In this document: one piece after another, positions 32,462-41,353 of the stretch | Position numbering within the stretch: position 1 is the stretch's first letter | Layout: the number at the start of each line of letters is the position of its first letter | Origin: Phycisphaeraceae bacterium | Lineage (GTDB): Bacteria; Planctomycetota; Phycisphaerae; Phycisphaerales; Phycisphaeraceae | Direction: 5' to 3' | Assembly: GCA_020849625.1 (NCBI GenBank) | Contig: JADLFV010000035.1 | Span: 1 to 46,457, forward strand | Length of the DNA: 46,457 nt | Notes under the pieces: generated by a model | Database searches by the model: none | Told to the model about the DNA's origin: nothing | The model's input: the letters and a program-made list of their open reading frames with translations, nothing else | Program-made: the position numbers and the translations under genes

Positions 32462-33568
32462 TTACACGCGATCGGCGCCCAGGCGGTTGTAGATCGAGGC
32501 CAAAGCTAACCAGGCCGCGGCGTCGGCGAACTCGACGCTCTGGCGGTCCCACAGGTCGATGCGCACCCGTTCGACCAGCGTGGATAGCATGTGCCGGCGA
32601 ATCGCTTCCAGCAGTGCGTTGGTGTAGGCCGTGCATCGGTTGAACTCACTGGCCAGCACCACCCGCCGCGGCCGCAGCAGGGTGATGGCGTTGCCGATGC
32701 CGATGCCCAGCAGGTGGATGACCTGTTGCAGATCACCGTCGTCACCGCGATAGCGCTCGATGGCATCAGCCAGTGTGATATTGGAGTCGCCGTTGTGCTG
32801 CATGTGCAGAAACTCGCTGGAGCAGATGCGCTCCAGGCAGCCGGTGTGGCCGCAGTAACACGTCGGCGTCTGCACCGGCAGGCGGGTGTGCCCCAGTTCG
32901 TTGCCGCCGGTCACGCAGCCGCGGATCGGCCGACCGTTGACCAGCACCGCGGCGCCCACCGCGCCGTCGCGAATCGAGATCAGCAGAATGTCGTCATTGG
33001 CTTCCGCCTCGTGCGTCAGCAGCCACTGCACTGCCAAAGCCTGCAAGTCGTTTTCCAGGATCAGCGGGCACGAGCCTGCGATGTCGAACAACGGTTGCAG
33101 ACTCACCGGCTCCACCCGCGCGGTGGTCGAACTGAGCAGCAACTGGTGCGTGCGCTCATCGACCAGGCCCGTCGAACTGACGCCAATGGCGACCACCGGC
33201 TCAAGATGGACGCTGCGGAGCAGACTCGCTGCCGTGTCGATGATGGTGGCCGGCTTGGCGGCGCTGCTTCGTGTCGCGCCCACGCGCAGACCATGCAGGT
33301 TGAACGTGGCCAAACCCACCCGCCCCGGTTGCAAGGCCAGCCCCACCACCTGCCGCCGCTGCGGATCGATCTCCAACGGCACCCGTGGCCGCCCCGGACC
33401 GTCCGGCTGCGGCGGCCCCTCGCACAGCAGCCCCGCCCTGATCAGCCCGTCCACCAACTGCCCCACCGTGTTGGGACGCAGCTTCATGGCCTGGTGCAAC
33501 TGCTGGCGACTGAGCGGCCCCTGCCGCCGCAGCAGGCTCAGAATATGGCTCTGACGGGCATCCAGCAT
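32462..33568 (-). CDS. ROK-family transcriptional repressor (NagC-like)
   Basis: N-terminal winged helix-turn-helix (about residues 1-60, ARQSHILSLLRRQGPLSRQQLHQAMKL) joined to a ROK sugar-kinase fold with the zinc site CYCGHTGCLE and an ALAVQWLL segment. GVSSTGLVD and VNGRPIRGCVTGGNELGH are ROK signatures. The likely effector is N-acetylglucosamine 6-phosphate or a related sugar. ATG 33568 is chosen, with TAAACT 7 nt upstream; a TTG at 33595 is an alternative. It is divergent from the nagB genes and probably controls both directions. Confidence 0.85.
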   Translation of the reverse strand: MLDARQSHILSLLRRQGPLSRQQLHQAMKLRPNTVGQLVDGLIRAGLLCEGPPQPDGPGRPRVPLEIDPQRRQVVGLALQPGRVGLATFNLHGLRVGATRSSAAKPATIIDTAASLLRSVHLEPVVAIGVSSTGLVDERTHQLLLSSTTARVEPVSLQPLFDIAGSCPLILENDLQALAVQWLLTHEAEANDDILLISIRDGAVGAAVLVNGRPIRGCVTGGNELGHTRLPVQTPTCYCGHTGCLERICSSEFLHMQHNGDSNITLADAIERYRGDDGDLQQVIHLLGIGIGNAITLLRPRRVVLASEFNRCTAYTNALLEAIRRHMLSTLVERVRIDLWDRQSVEFADAAAWLALASIYNRLGADRV

Positions 33569-33581
33569 CGCAATTAGTTTA

Positions 33582-33600
33582 CACAATGTTTGCAATTGTG
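33582..33600. promoter_or_regulatory. Probable ROK operator
   Basis: Inverted repeat CACAAT-N7-ATTGTG, one helical turn centre to centre, lies just upstream of the ROK start codon and 130 nt before the nagB fusion gene. The position fits autoregulation and joint control. AT-rich DNA with TTGAAA (33652-33657) follows toward the nagB genes. Confidence 0.55.
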
Positions 33601-33728
33601 CCAGTTTATACCCCGATTAACCAAATATTTTCACAATTCACCACCCATACCCTTGAAAATAAATAACACTTATGTTAAATATATCTCCACCCTCCGTTTA
33701 ATTGCTGTAGCTGGCTGGAAGTACCACC

Positions 33729-35699
33729 ATGATGGAAGTGACCCGCGAAAAAATCCCCGTCCGTCTCTACAGCGACGCCGCCGACGCCGGCCGCGCCGTC
33801 GCCGCTGAGATCGCCGAACTGATCCGTCAGCGCCAATCCGAAGGCCGCAATGCCGTGCTCGGCCTAGCAACCGGTTCGACACCCACCAGCGTTTATGCCG
33901 AGCTGGTCCGCCTGCACCGCGAGGAAAACCTCAGCTTCCGCAACGTCGTCAGCTTCAACCTCGACGAATACCTGCCCATGGCGCCTGACGCGCTGCAGAG
34001 CTATCGCCGCTTCATGCGCGAGCATCTGTTCGATCACATCGACATCGATCCCGCCAACGCCCACGTGCCCGACGGCACCATCAGCATCGACGAAGCGCCG
34101 CACTACTGTGCCGCCTACGAGAAAGCCATCGCGGATGTCGGCGGACTCGATTTGCAGATCCTCGGCATCGGCCGCACCGGGCACATCGGATTCAACGAAC
34201 CCGGCTCCAGCCGCGACAGCCGCACTCGACTGATCTGGCTCGATCAATTGACCCGGCTCGATGCTGCCAGCGATTTCTTCGGCATCGAACACGTGCCCAG
34301 CCGCGCCATCACCATGGGCGTCGGCACCATTCTCAGCTCCCGCCGCATCATCATCATGGCCTGGGGCGAAGGCAAAGCCCCCATCGTGGCCCAGGCGGTC
34401 GAAGGCGCCATCACGCCCACCGTCGCGGCCAGCTTCCTGCAGGAACATCCCAACGCCAGCTTCGTGCTCGATGCCGCGGCCGGGGCACAGTTGACGCGCC
34501 TCAAGTGTCCCTGGCTGGTCAGCAAGGTCACCTGGTCACCGCAGTTGATCCGGCAGGCGGTGCTGTGGCTGGCGCAGCAGGTGCAAAAGCCCATCCTCAA
34601 GCTCACCGACGCCCACTACAACGAGCACGGCCTGCAGGAACTGCTGGCGGAGTTCGGCCCGGCCTACGAAATCAACCTCGGCGTCTTCCGCACCCTGCAG
34701 CGCACCATCACCGGCTGGCCCGGAGGCAAACCCGCTGACGAGCGCCGGCCCGGCGACATCGTGCGCGACACCGATCGCGTGTTTCCCAAGCGAATCCTGG
34801 TCTTTTCACCGCACCCCGACGACGATGTGATCTCCATGGGCGGCACGCTCATCCGCCTGGCTGAGCAGGGACACCAGGTGCACGTCGCCTACCAGGTTTC
34901 CGGCAGCATTGCGGTGTTCGATGAAGATGCCATCCGCTTTGCCGACTTCGCCAGCGAGTTCAACAGCCTGTTCAACATCGACCAGAAACAGACCGACCAC
35001 ATCGAGCAGCAGATCGAGCAGTTCCTGCGGCACAAAGAACCGGGCCAGGTCGATTCGCCGCTGGTGCAGCAGATCAAGGCCATCATCCGCCGCGGTGAAG
35101 CGCGTGATGCCGGTCGCTACTGCGGCATTCCCGTCGAGCGCCTGCACTTCCTTGACATGCCCTTTTACGAGACCGGCACCGTGCGCAAGAAGCCGCTGGG
35201 CGAAGACGACATCAGAATCGTGATGGACCTGCTGGAGAAGATCAAGCCACACCAGGTGTATGCGGCCGGGGATCTGAGCGATCCGCACGGCACGCACCGC
35301 GTGTGTTTGACGGCGATCTTCGAAGCGATGCGACGACTGCGCAATCGAGACTGGGCGGCGGAATGCGACCTCTGGCTCTATCGCGGCGCCTGGCAGGAAT
35401 GGGAGCCGCAGCGCATCGACATGGCGGTGCCCCTGTCACCCTGCGAGTTGGAGCGCAAGCGGCAGGCGATCTTCAAGCACGAATCGCAGAAGGACAAGGC
35501 CCTGTTCCCCGGCCCCGATCAGCGCGAGTTCTGGCAGCGGGCTGAGGATCGCAATCGCGCCACCGCCAAACTCTACGACCAACTTGGGCTGGCGGAGTAC
35601 GAGGCCATCGAAGCCTTCGTCCGCTGGGAGGAATCGCCCCGCGCTTCAACCGACAAGGCGCGGGATGCGGCCCGGCAGCAGCAGGCTGCGCCGCGATAG
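33729..35699 (+). CDS. nagB: Glucosamine-6-phosphate deaminase fused to PIG-L deacetylase
   Basis: A 656-aa two-domain protein. Residues 1-270 form a NagB domain (VLGLATGSTPTSVY, VSFNLDEYLPM, GIGRTGHIGFNEPGS, ITMGVGTIL), giving fructose 6-phosphate and ammonia. Residues about 355-620 form a PIG-L/LmbE domain with zinc motif ILVFSPHPDDDVISMGGTL and a late His in DPHGTHRVC, normally a de-N-acetylase. A single chain could therefore deacetylate and then deaminate GlcNAc 6-phosphate, standing in for NagA; this is inference. In the middle, residues about 275-345 link the halves. A second, stand-alone NagB follows. Confidence 0.88.
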   Translation: MMEVTREKIPVRLYSDAADAGRAVAAEIAELIRQRQSEGRNAVLGLATGSTPTSVYAELVRLHREENLSFRNVVSFNLDEYLPMAPDALQSYRRFMREHLFDHIDIDPANAHVPDGTISIDEAPHYCAAYEKAIADVGGLDLQILGIGRTGHIGFNEPGSSRDSRTRLIWLDQLTRLDAASDFFGIEHVPSRAITMGVGTILSSRRIIIMAWGEGKAPIVAQAVEGAITPTVAASFLQEHPNASFVLDAAAGAQLTRLKCPWLVSKVTWSPQLIRQAVLWLAQQVQKPILKLTDAHYNEHGLQELLAEFGPAYEINLGVFRTLQRTITGWPGGKPADERRPGDIVRDTDRVFPKRILVFSPHPDDDVISMGGTLIRLAEQGHQVHVAYQVSGSIAVFDEDAIRFADFASEFNSLFNIDQKQTDHIEQQIEQFLRHKEPGQVDSPLVQQIKAIIRRGEARDAGRYCGIPVERLHFLDMPFYETGTVRKKPLGEDDIRIVMDLLEKIKPHQVYAAGDLSDPHGTHRVCLTAIFEAMRRLRNRDWAAECDLWLYRGAWQEWEPQRIDMAVPLSPCELERKRQAIFKHESQKDKALFPGPDQREFWQRAEDRNRATAKLYDQLGLAEYEAIEAFVRWEESPRASTDKARDAARQQQAAPR

Positions 35700-35768
35700 T
35701 TCGCTCATTGTCTGATTGACAAGTTCATTCAACGTGTCCATTCATTCCGTCATATCAAGGAGTCATTC

Positions 35769-36551
35769 ATGGAAGTCATCATCAAGCCGGACTACCAACA
35801 AATGAGCGCCGCGGCCGCCCGCCAGATCGCCGACGTGCTCAATCGCAAGCCCAATGCCGTGCTGGGCATGGCCACCGGCTCCACGCCCCTGGGCCTCTAC
35901 CGCGAACTGGTCCGACTGCACCGCGAGGAGAGCCTCGACTTTTCGCAGGTGACCACCTTCAACCTCGATGAATACGTCGGCCTGCCGGTCACGCATGAGC
36001 AGAGCTACCACTACTTCATGCACGAAAACTTCTTCAAGCACGTCAACATCCCACGACAGAACATCTACATCCCATCCGGCACCACCAGCAACTTCCCTTC
36101 CTTCTGCCAGTGGTACGAACAACGCATCCAGGATTGCGGCGGCATCGACGTGCAGATCCTCGGCATCGGGTCCGACGGCCACATCGCTTTCAACGAGCCC
36201 ACCAGCTCGCTCAGCTCGCGCACCCGTCTCAAGACGCTGGCCAAGCCCACCATCGAGGACAACGCCCGCTTCTTCGACAACAAGGAACAGGTGCCGATTT
36301 ACGCCATCACCATGGGGGTGGGCACCATTCTGGAAGCCGACGAAATCGTCCTGCTGGCCAACGGCAAGAACAAGGCCAAAGCCATCGCCGCCGCCATCGA
36401 AGGCCCTGTCACCAGCATGATCACCGCCAGTGCTTTGCAGTTGCACCCCGACACGCGCGTTTATCTCGACGAGGATGCGGCCGGTCAACTGCAGATGCGC
36501 GAGTATTACGACTGGGTGCTGAAGATGAAACCCGGCGCGCCGAAGGCATAA
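35769..36551 (+). CDS. nagB: Glucosamine-6-phosphate deaminase
   Basis: Stand-alone 260-aa NagB. It has MATGSTPLGLYREL, FNLDEYVGLP with the catalytic Asp, GIGSDGHIAFNEPTSS and ITMGVGTILEADE. AAGGAG lies 8 nt upstream of the ATG. It is 69 nt from the fused NagB and clearly paralogous to that domain, probably through tandem duplication. Which copy is the metabolic enzyme is open; the GSDGH (not GRTGH) form here is the standard one. Confidence 0.92.
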   Translation: MEVIIKPDYQQMSAAAARQIADVLNRKPNAVLGMATGSTPLGLYRELVRLHREESLDFSQVTTFNLDEYVGLPVTHEQSYHYFMHENFFKHVNIPRQNIYIPSGTTSNFPSFCQWYEQRIQDCGGIDVQILGIGSDGHIAFNEPTSSLSSRTRLKTLAKPTIEDNARFFDNKEQVPIYAITMGVGTILEADEIVLLANGKNKAKAIAAAIEGPVTSMITASALQLHPDTRVYLDEDAAGQLQMREYYDWVLKMKPGAPKA

Positions 36552-36564
36552 CAGCATCAATCAG

Positions 36565-36622
36565 CCGCTTGCGGCTTCGCGTAATCGTCCGTGGTCCGAA
36601 AGGTTCGCGAAGCCGCAAGCGG
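36565..36622. repeat. Perfect 17-bp inverted repeat between nagB and pta
   Basis: Arms at 36565-36581 and 36606-36622 (CCGCTTGCGGCTTCGCG and complement) with a 24-nt loop. A smaller nested AGCCGC-TT-GCGGCT hairpin (36563-36576) is also possible. It may be a terminator for nagB or a REP-like element. Confidence 0.75.
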
Positions 36623-36646
36623 TAAAAGATAATCGGGGCACCCATC

Positions 36647-37636
36647 ATGGATATCATCCAACAATTCATCGAATCAGCCAAAAAGCGAACCCTCACCGTT
36701 GCCCTGCCCGAGGGTCAGGACGAACGGGTCATCACTGCCGCCCGCCGGCTGCGTGATGAAGGCATCGCCCAACCCATCGTCCTGGGCAAACCCGAGTTGA
36801 TCGAAGCGGCCGCGACGCAGGCGGGTATCAGTCTCGACGGCATCGACACGCTCGATCCGCGCGACAGCGACAAGCTCGACGCCTACACACGCACCTATGT
36901 GGGCAAGCGCGATCTGGACGAGCGAGTCGCCCGCCGCATGGTGCTGCGCCCGTTGTTTTATGGCGGCATGATGGTGCGCTGCGGGGATGCCGACACCCTG
37001 GTCGCCGGCGTCGCCACCGCCACCGCCACCGTCATCCAGGCCGGAGCCCTGACAGTCGGTTACGCGCCAGGCATCGAGACAGCCTCAAGTTTTTTCCTGA
37101 TGGTCATTCCCAGTTTCCAGGGCCAGACCGACAAGCCCTTCATCTATGCCGACTGCGCGGTCAACATTTCGCCCACCCCGGAGCAACTGGCGGACATCGC
37201 CCTGGCTTCGCACGCCAGTGCCGCTCGTCTGCTCAACGAAGAGCCGCGCGTCGCCCTGCTGTCGTTTTCCACCAAGGGCAGCGCCTCGCACATCCACGTC
37301 GATCAGGTCAACGAAGCCCTGGTCATCATCAAGCAGCGTGCAGGTGATTTGAAAATCGACGGCGAGCTTCAGGCCGATGCCGCGATCATTCCCTCCGTGG
37401 GGGCCCGCAAGGTCAAGGATGCCGGCCCCGTGGTCGGGCACGCCAACGTGCTGATCTTCCCCGACCTCAACTCGGGCAACATCGCCTACAAACTCACGCA
37501 ATACATGGCCAACGCCCGCGCCATCGGCCCGTTCCTCCAGGGGTTCGCCAAACCCATCAGCGATCTGTCGCGCGGCGCCAGTGCGGCCGACATCGTCGCC
37601 ACCACCGCGGTCTGCCTCGCTCAAGTCCAACGGTGA
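36647..37636 (+). CDS. pta: Phosphate acetyltransferase
   Basis: Converts acetyl-CoA and phosphate to acetyl phosphate. The 329-aa length is that of the short catalytic-domain type without DRTGG. VALPEGQDERVITAARRL, then YGGMMVRCGDADTLVAG, VALLSFSTKGSASH and VVGHANVLIFPDLNSGNIAYKL are standard Pta blocks. GATAAT lies 13 nt upstream of the ATG. It is 6 nt before ackA, forming the usual pta-ackA operon. Confidence 0.94.
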   Translation: MDIIQQFIESAKKRTLTVALPEGQDERVITAARRLRDEGIAQPIVLGKPELIEAAATQAGISLDGIDTLDPRDSDKLDAYTRTYVGKRDLDERVARRMVLRPLFYGGMMVRCGDADTLVAGVATATATVIQAGALTVGYAPGIETASSFFLMVIPSFQGQTDKPFIYADCAVNISPTPEQLADIALASHASAARLLNEEPRVALLSFSTKGSASHIHVDQVNEALVIIKQRAGDLKIDGELQADAAIIPSVGARKVKDAGPVVGHANVLIFPDLNSGNIAYKLTQYMANARAIGPFLQGFAKPISDLSRGASAADIVATTAVCLAQVQR

Positions 37637-37642
37637 ACCATC

Positions 37643-38842
37643 ATGAAGGTCCTGGTCGTCAATTGCGGTAGTTCCTCGATCAAGTACCAGTTGTTCGAGA
37701 TGCCCAATCGCCAGGTGCTGTCCAAAGGGCTGGTCGAGCGCATCGGCGAACGCGAGTCGGCCATGTCCTTCACCCAGGGCGGTCAAACGCATCGCCGCAC
37801 CTGTGAAGTGCGCGATCACGAGGAAGCGATGGCCCTGATTCTGGAAACCCTGCTGGCCGGCGACGGCGAAGCGGTGTTGAGCGATATCAGTCAGATCAAG
37901 GCGGTCGGCCATCGCGTGGTCCACGGCGGCGAGGCGTTCACCGGCTCGGTGCTCATCGATGAAAAGGTCATCGCTTCCATCGAGCGCGTCGCGGACCTGG
38001 CGCCGCTGCACAATCCGCCCAACCTCGTCGGCATCCGCGCTGCCATGCACGAAATGCCCGACGTGCCCCAGATCGCCTGCTTCGACACCGCCTTCCACAC
38101 CACCATTCCGCCCGTGGCTTACCTCTACGCATTGCCTTACGAGCTCTACGAAAAGTTCGGCATCCGCCGTTACGGCTTCCACGGCACGTCGCATCGCTAC
38201 GTCGCCCGCCGGGCCGCGGAAATGCTCGGCCGGCACAAGTACGACATCAACTGCATCACCTGTCACCTGGGCAACGGCAGCTCCGCCGCGGCCGTGCGCA
38301 ACGGGCGCAGCGTCGATACCTCCATGGGCCTGACTCCGCTGGAGGGCCTGGTTATGGGCACCCGCACCGGCGACTTCGATCCCGCCATCCTTTTCTACCT
38401 GGCGGACAAAGGCTACGACGCCGCCACGCTCAATGACATGTGCAACAAGAAGAGCGGCGTGCTTGGATTGTCGGGCCTGTCCAACGACATGCGAACGCTG
38501 GGCGAGCAGGCCCGGGCCGGTCACAAACGGGCGCAACTGGCCATCGACGTCTTCTGCTATCGCATCAAAAAGTACATCGGTGCTTACGCTGCCGTGTTGG
38601 GACGTTTGGATGCGGTGATCTTCACCGGCGGGATCGGTGAAAACGCCGCCGACCTGCGAGCCAAGATGTGCAGCGAACTCAACCTGCTGGGCATCACCAT
38701 CGACGAGCAGCGCAACAGTGAAACCGTCGGCCGCGAAGGCCGCATCACCACCGATGCCAGCCCCACCGCCGTGCTGGTCATCCCCACCAACGAAGAAGCC
38801 GCCATCGCCAACGACACCTACGAACTGAGCCAAACTGCTTGA
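37643..38842 (+). CDS. ackA: Acetate kinase
   Basis: Transfers phosphate from acetyl phosphate to ADP, giving acetate and ATP. A 399-aa ASKHA-fold protein with NCGSSSIKYQ at the start, VGHRVVHGGE, RYGFHGTSHRYV, CHLGNGSSAAAV, MGTRTGDFDP and FTGGIGENAADLR at the end. All catalytic Arg/His/Asn positions appear intact. It sits 6 nt behind pta. Confidence 0.96.
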   Translation: MKVLVVNCGSSSIKYQLFEMPNRQVLSKGLVERIGERESAMSFTQGGQTHRRTCEVRDHEEAMALILETLLAGDGEAVLSDISQIKAVGHRVVHGGEAFTGSVLIDEKVIASIERVADLAPLHNPPNLVGIRAAMHEMPDVPQIACFDTAFHTTIPPVAYLYALPYELYEKFGIRRYGFHGTSHRYVARRAAEMLGRHKYDINCITCHLGNGSSAAAVRNGRSVDTSMGLTPLEGLVMGTRTGDFDPAILFYLADKGYDAATLNDMCNKKSGVLGLSGLSNDMRTLGEQARAGHKRAQLAIDVFCYRIKKYIGAYAAVLGRLDAVIFTGGIGENAADLRAKMCSELNLLGITIDEQRNSETVGREGRITTDASPTAVLVIPTNEEAAIANDTYELSQTA

Positions 38843-38849
38843 AATGCAG

Positions 38850-39016
38850 TGAACCGCAGAGACGCGGAGAACGCAGAGGAAGACAAAATGATGAAAGTAA
38901 CATGGGAAGAAACGCAGATTTCGCAGATGATGCAGATTTTTTATGAATGAATCTGCGTAATCTGTGTAATCTGTGGTTTCTTTTCTTCTCCGTGTCCTCC
39001 GCGTCTCTGCGGTTCA
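38850..39016. repeat. Nested word-repeat palindrome (CGCAGAG and CGCAGAT themes)
   Basis: Outer arms share a perfect 20-bp match (38850-38869 with 38997-39016). Between them a second inverted pair built on ACGCAGATT (about 38910-38940 and 38946-38980) forms an inner hairpin. It lies between ackA and the DUF4954 gene. The same two themes recur at 42427-42603. Confidence 0.88.
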
Positions 39017-39044
39017 ACTCATCCGGTCTCTAAGGAGCCGCACC

Positions 39045-40994
39045 GTGCATCAACCGCTCACGCCGAAACAGATCGAGCAACTGCAACAACAGGGCTGCCG
39101 CGCCGCGGATTGGTCGAGGGTGCGTGTCAGTTTCGACTTCGATCCCGCCCGCGTTCACAACGTGCGCTTCGAGGGCGACGTCACCCTCGGCGCTCTGGCC
39201 GGCGACGTCACCAGCGCCTCCGGCCTGTCGCGCCCCTGCGCCATTGCGGACGCCTGCCTCATCAACTGCACTGTCGGTAACAACGTCCGCATCGCTCGCA
39301 TCGGCACGCACATCGCCCACTACCACGTCTCGCACGGCGCGTGCATCGAAGACGTCGGCCTCATGCAGACCAATCCCGGGGCAAGCTTCGGCAACGGCGT
39401 CGAGATTGAAGTGCTCAACGAGGGCGGCGGCCGCGAGGTGATTCTGTTCAACGAACTGTCGAGCCAGTTCGCTTACCTACTCTGCCTGCATCGCTTCCGC
39501 CCCGCCTTCATCGACAAGCTGATCGCATTCGCCCGCGCGGCTGCCCAGTGCGCCATCGCTGACATCGGCCGCATCGGTCATGGGGCGAAACTCGCCAACG
39601 TCGGCAAACTCATCGACTGCAACGTCGGCGACGCGGCGTCCATCTGGGGCGCCACGTCATTGGTCAACACCACCATACTCAGCGCCCCCGATGCACCCAC
39701 GTTGATCGGTGACGGCGTGCAGGGTCACAACTGCATCGTGGCGGAAGGCACGCAGGTGACTGAAGGCGCGATCCTCAGCAAGACCTACGTGGGCCAGGGC
39801 TGCCGCGTGGGCAAGCAGTTTTCCGCGGAAAACACGCTGTTTTTTGCCAACTGCGAAGCGTTCCACGGCGAAGCCTGCAGCGTGTTCGCCGGGCCCTACA
39901 CCGTCACGCATCACAAGTCTACGCTGCTGATCGCCGCCCTGTTCAGCTTCTACAATGCCGGCAGCGGCACCAACCAGTCCAATCACATGTACAAGCTCGG
40001 CCCCGTTCACGAGGGCAAACTCGAACGCGGGTGCAAGACCGGCTCGTTCAGCTACATGATGTGGCCCTGCCGCGTTGGGCCCTTCTCCGTGGTCATGGGC
40101 AAACACACCCGCAACTTCGACCTGTCGCAGTTCCCCTTCAGTCACATCGAAGCGGACCACGCCGGCCGCTGCTCGTTCGTGCCCGGGCTCAACCTGTCCA
40201 CCGTCGGCACCGTGCGCGACGGTGCCAAGTGGCCGGCCCGCGATCGCCGCAAGGGCAATGTCAAACGCGATCGCATCGATTTCGACGTGTTCAGCCCACT
40301 GACCGTCGGCCGCATGATCAAAGCATCCGAGCATCTCAAACAGTTACAGAAAAGCACTGACCGCTCGATTGATGAAGTGACGATCAACGGCGCGACCGTC
40401 AAGCGCGTGCTGCTGCGCACCGGCAGCAAGTTCTACGACCCCGGGATTCAGTGCTATCTGCTGGAGAAGATCGTCACCCGCCTGGAAGCGGGCCAATCCC
40501 TTGCCGCCGCACCGGATGGTTTATTCAGTGAAGACTGGCTGGACATCTGCGGGCAGATGATGCCGCGACAGCGCATGCTGGACCTCTGCGCTGCCGTGGA
40601 GTCGGGCAAGATCGCGGATCTGGCGGCTTTGGAAGCGGCGCTCGATGACATCCATCGTCACTATGCCGAGGACGAATGGGCCTGGATTCGCTGGGCGTAC
40701 CAGCGCGTGTTCGGCGCTGCGTTGGAATCCGCCGATCCGGTCGCCCTGGCGGATCAACTGCTGGCTGCCAAGAGCAAATTCCTCAATCTGATTCTCATCG
40801 ATGCCGGCAAGGAATTTGATGAGCAGACGCAGACCGGCTTCGGTCACGATGGTGAAGCGGCCGACCGCGTTGCCGACTTCGCAGCCGTGCGCGGCGACTA
40901 CGATCACAACAAGTTCGTCCAGCAGATGAAGCAGAGCATCGAGCAATTGGGTCAGCGCATCGAAGCGCTCAAGAAGAAGCTATCCCAGTCCTGA
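39045..40994 (+). CDS. DUF4954 family protein
   Basis: A 649-aa protein of the DUF4954 type, common in Bacteroidetes and planctomycetes. The N-terminal half looks like a left-handed beta-helix with hexapeptide-like turns (ACLINCTVGNNVRIARIGTHIAHY, KLIDCNVGDAASIWG), as in sugar acyl- or nucleotidyltransferases. CRVGPFSVVMGKHTRNFDLSQFPFSHIEAD is a conserved block. The C-terminal 250 residues are helical. Biochemical role unknown; a nucleotide-sugar function is a guess. GTG 39045 follows an AAGGAG Shine-Dalgarno. It lies behind pta-ackA. Confidence 0.78.
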   Translation: MHQPLTPKQIEQLQQQGCRAADWSRVRVSFDFDPARVHNVRFEGDVTLGALAGDVTSASGLSRPCAIADACLINCTVGNNVRIARIGTHIAHYHVSHGACIEDVGLMQTNPGASFGNGVEIEVLNEGGGREVILFNELSSQFAYLLCLHRFRPAFIDKLIAFARAAAQCAIADIGRIGHGAKLANVGKLIDCNVGDAASIWGATSLVNTTILSAPDAPTLIGDGVQGHNCIVAEGTQVTEGAILSKTYVGQGCRVGKQFSAENTLFFANCEAFHGEACSVFAGPYTVTHHKSTLLIAALFSFYNAGSGTNQSNHMYKLGPVHEGKLERGCKTGSFSYMMWPCRVGPFSVVMGKHTRNFDLSQFPFSHIEADHAGRCSFVPGLNLSTVGTVRDGAKWPARDRRKGNVKRDRIDFDVFSPLTVGRMIKASEHLKQLQKSTDRSIDEVTINGATVKRVLLRTGSKFYDPGIQCYLLEKIVTRLEAGQSLAAAPDGLFSEDWLDICGQMMPRQRMLDLCAAVESGKIADLAALEAALDDIHRHYAEDEWAWIRWAYQRVFGAALESADPVALADQLLAAKSKFLNLILIDAGKEFDEQTQTGFGHDGEAADRVADFAAVRGDYDHNKFVQQMKQSIEQLGQRIEALKKKLSQS

Positions 40995-41011
40995 CGCATC
41001 ACCGGCACCCG

Positions 41012-41061
41012 GCGTGGCCGCCGCCCCGGAAGTACGAACCGTTTCGCCGCCGCGGCCACGC
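41012..41061. repeat. 10-bp inverted repeat before acpP
   Basis: GCGTGGCCGC (41012-41021) and GCGGCCACGC (41052-41061) with a 30-nt loop, between DUF4954 and acyl carrier protein genes. It may be a terminator for the former. Confidence 0.45.
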
Positions 41062-41095
41062 GGCGCAACACGAAATCCCTGGAGGTCAACCGCTC

Positions 41096-41341
41096 ATGTC
41101 AGACATCGCCGCCCGCGTGAAAAATGTCGTAGCCCGCACGTTGAAAGTCGATCCCGCCCGCGTCACCAACGAGGCCCGTTTCGTCGAGGACCTGGGGGCC
41201 GAGTCGATCCAGAGCGTCGAGCTGGTGGCCGCGTTCGAGGAAGAGTTCGACATCGAAATGGACGAGCAGTCCGCCCTGGGCGTCAAGAACATCCGCACCG
41301 CGGTGGACTTCATCGCCAGGCATTTGCCCCCGGGAGGTTGA
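41096..41341 (+). CDS. acpP: Acyl carrier protein
   Basis: An 81-aa four-helix carrier. The phosphopantetheine serine lies in FVEDLGAESIQSVELV (Ser37), where the usual DSL is ESI; many alternative ACPs vary here. The acidic pattern around EEEFDIEMDEQSA is normal. It carries a strong GGAGGT Shine-Dalgarno. No fab genes are adjacent, so it may serve a side pathway rather than bulk fatty-acid synthesis. The small gap to the converging YceI gene leaves no terminator. Confidence 0.86.
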   Translation: MSDIAARVKNVVARTLKVDPARVTNEARFVEDLGAESIQSVELVAAFEEEFDIEMDEQSALGVKNIRTAVDFIARHLPPGG

Positions 41342-41353
41342 ATGGGGCGGGCT

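Noticed and set aside
36565..36622. tRNA gene
   Set aside because: The GGTTCGCGA stretch resembles a T-loop, but the segment is a simple 17-bp inverted repeat with no anticodon arm or acceptor stem.
37085..38833. 582-aa frame opposite pta-ackA
   Set aside because: Antisense of two textbook enzymes; Gly/Asp/Val/His-rich and running across two genes.
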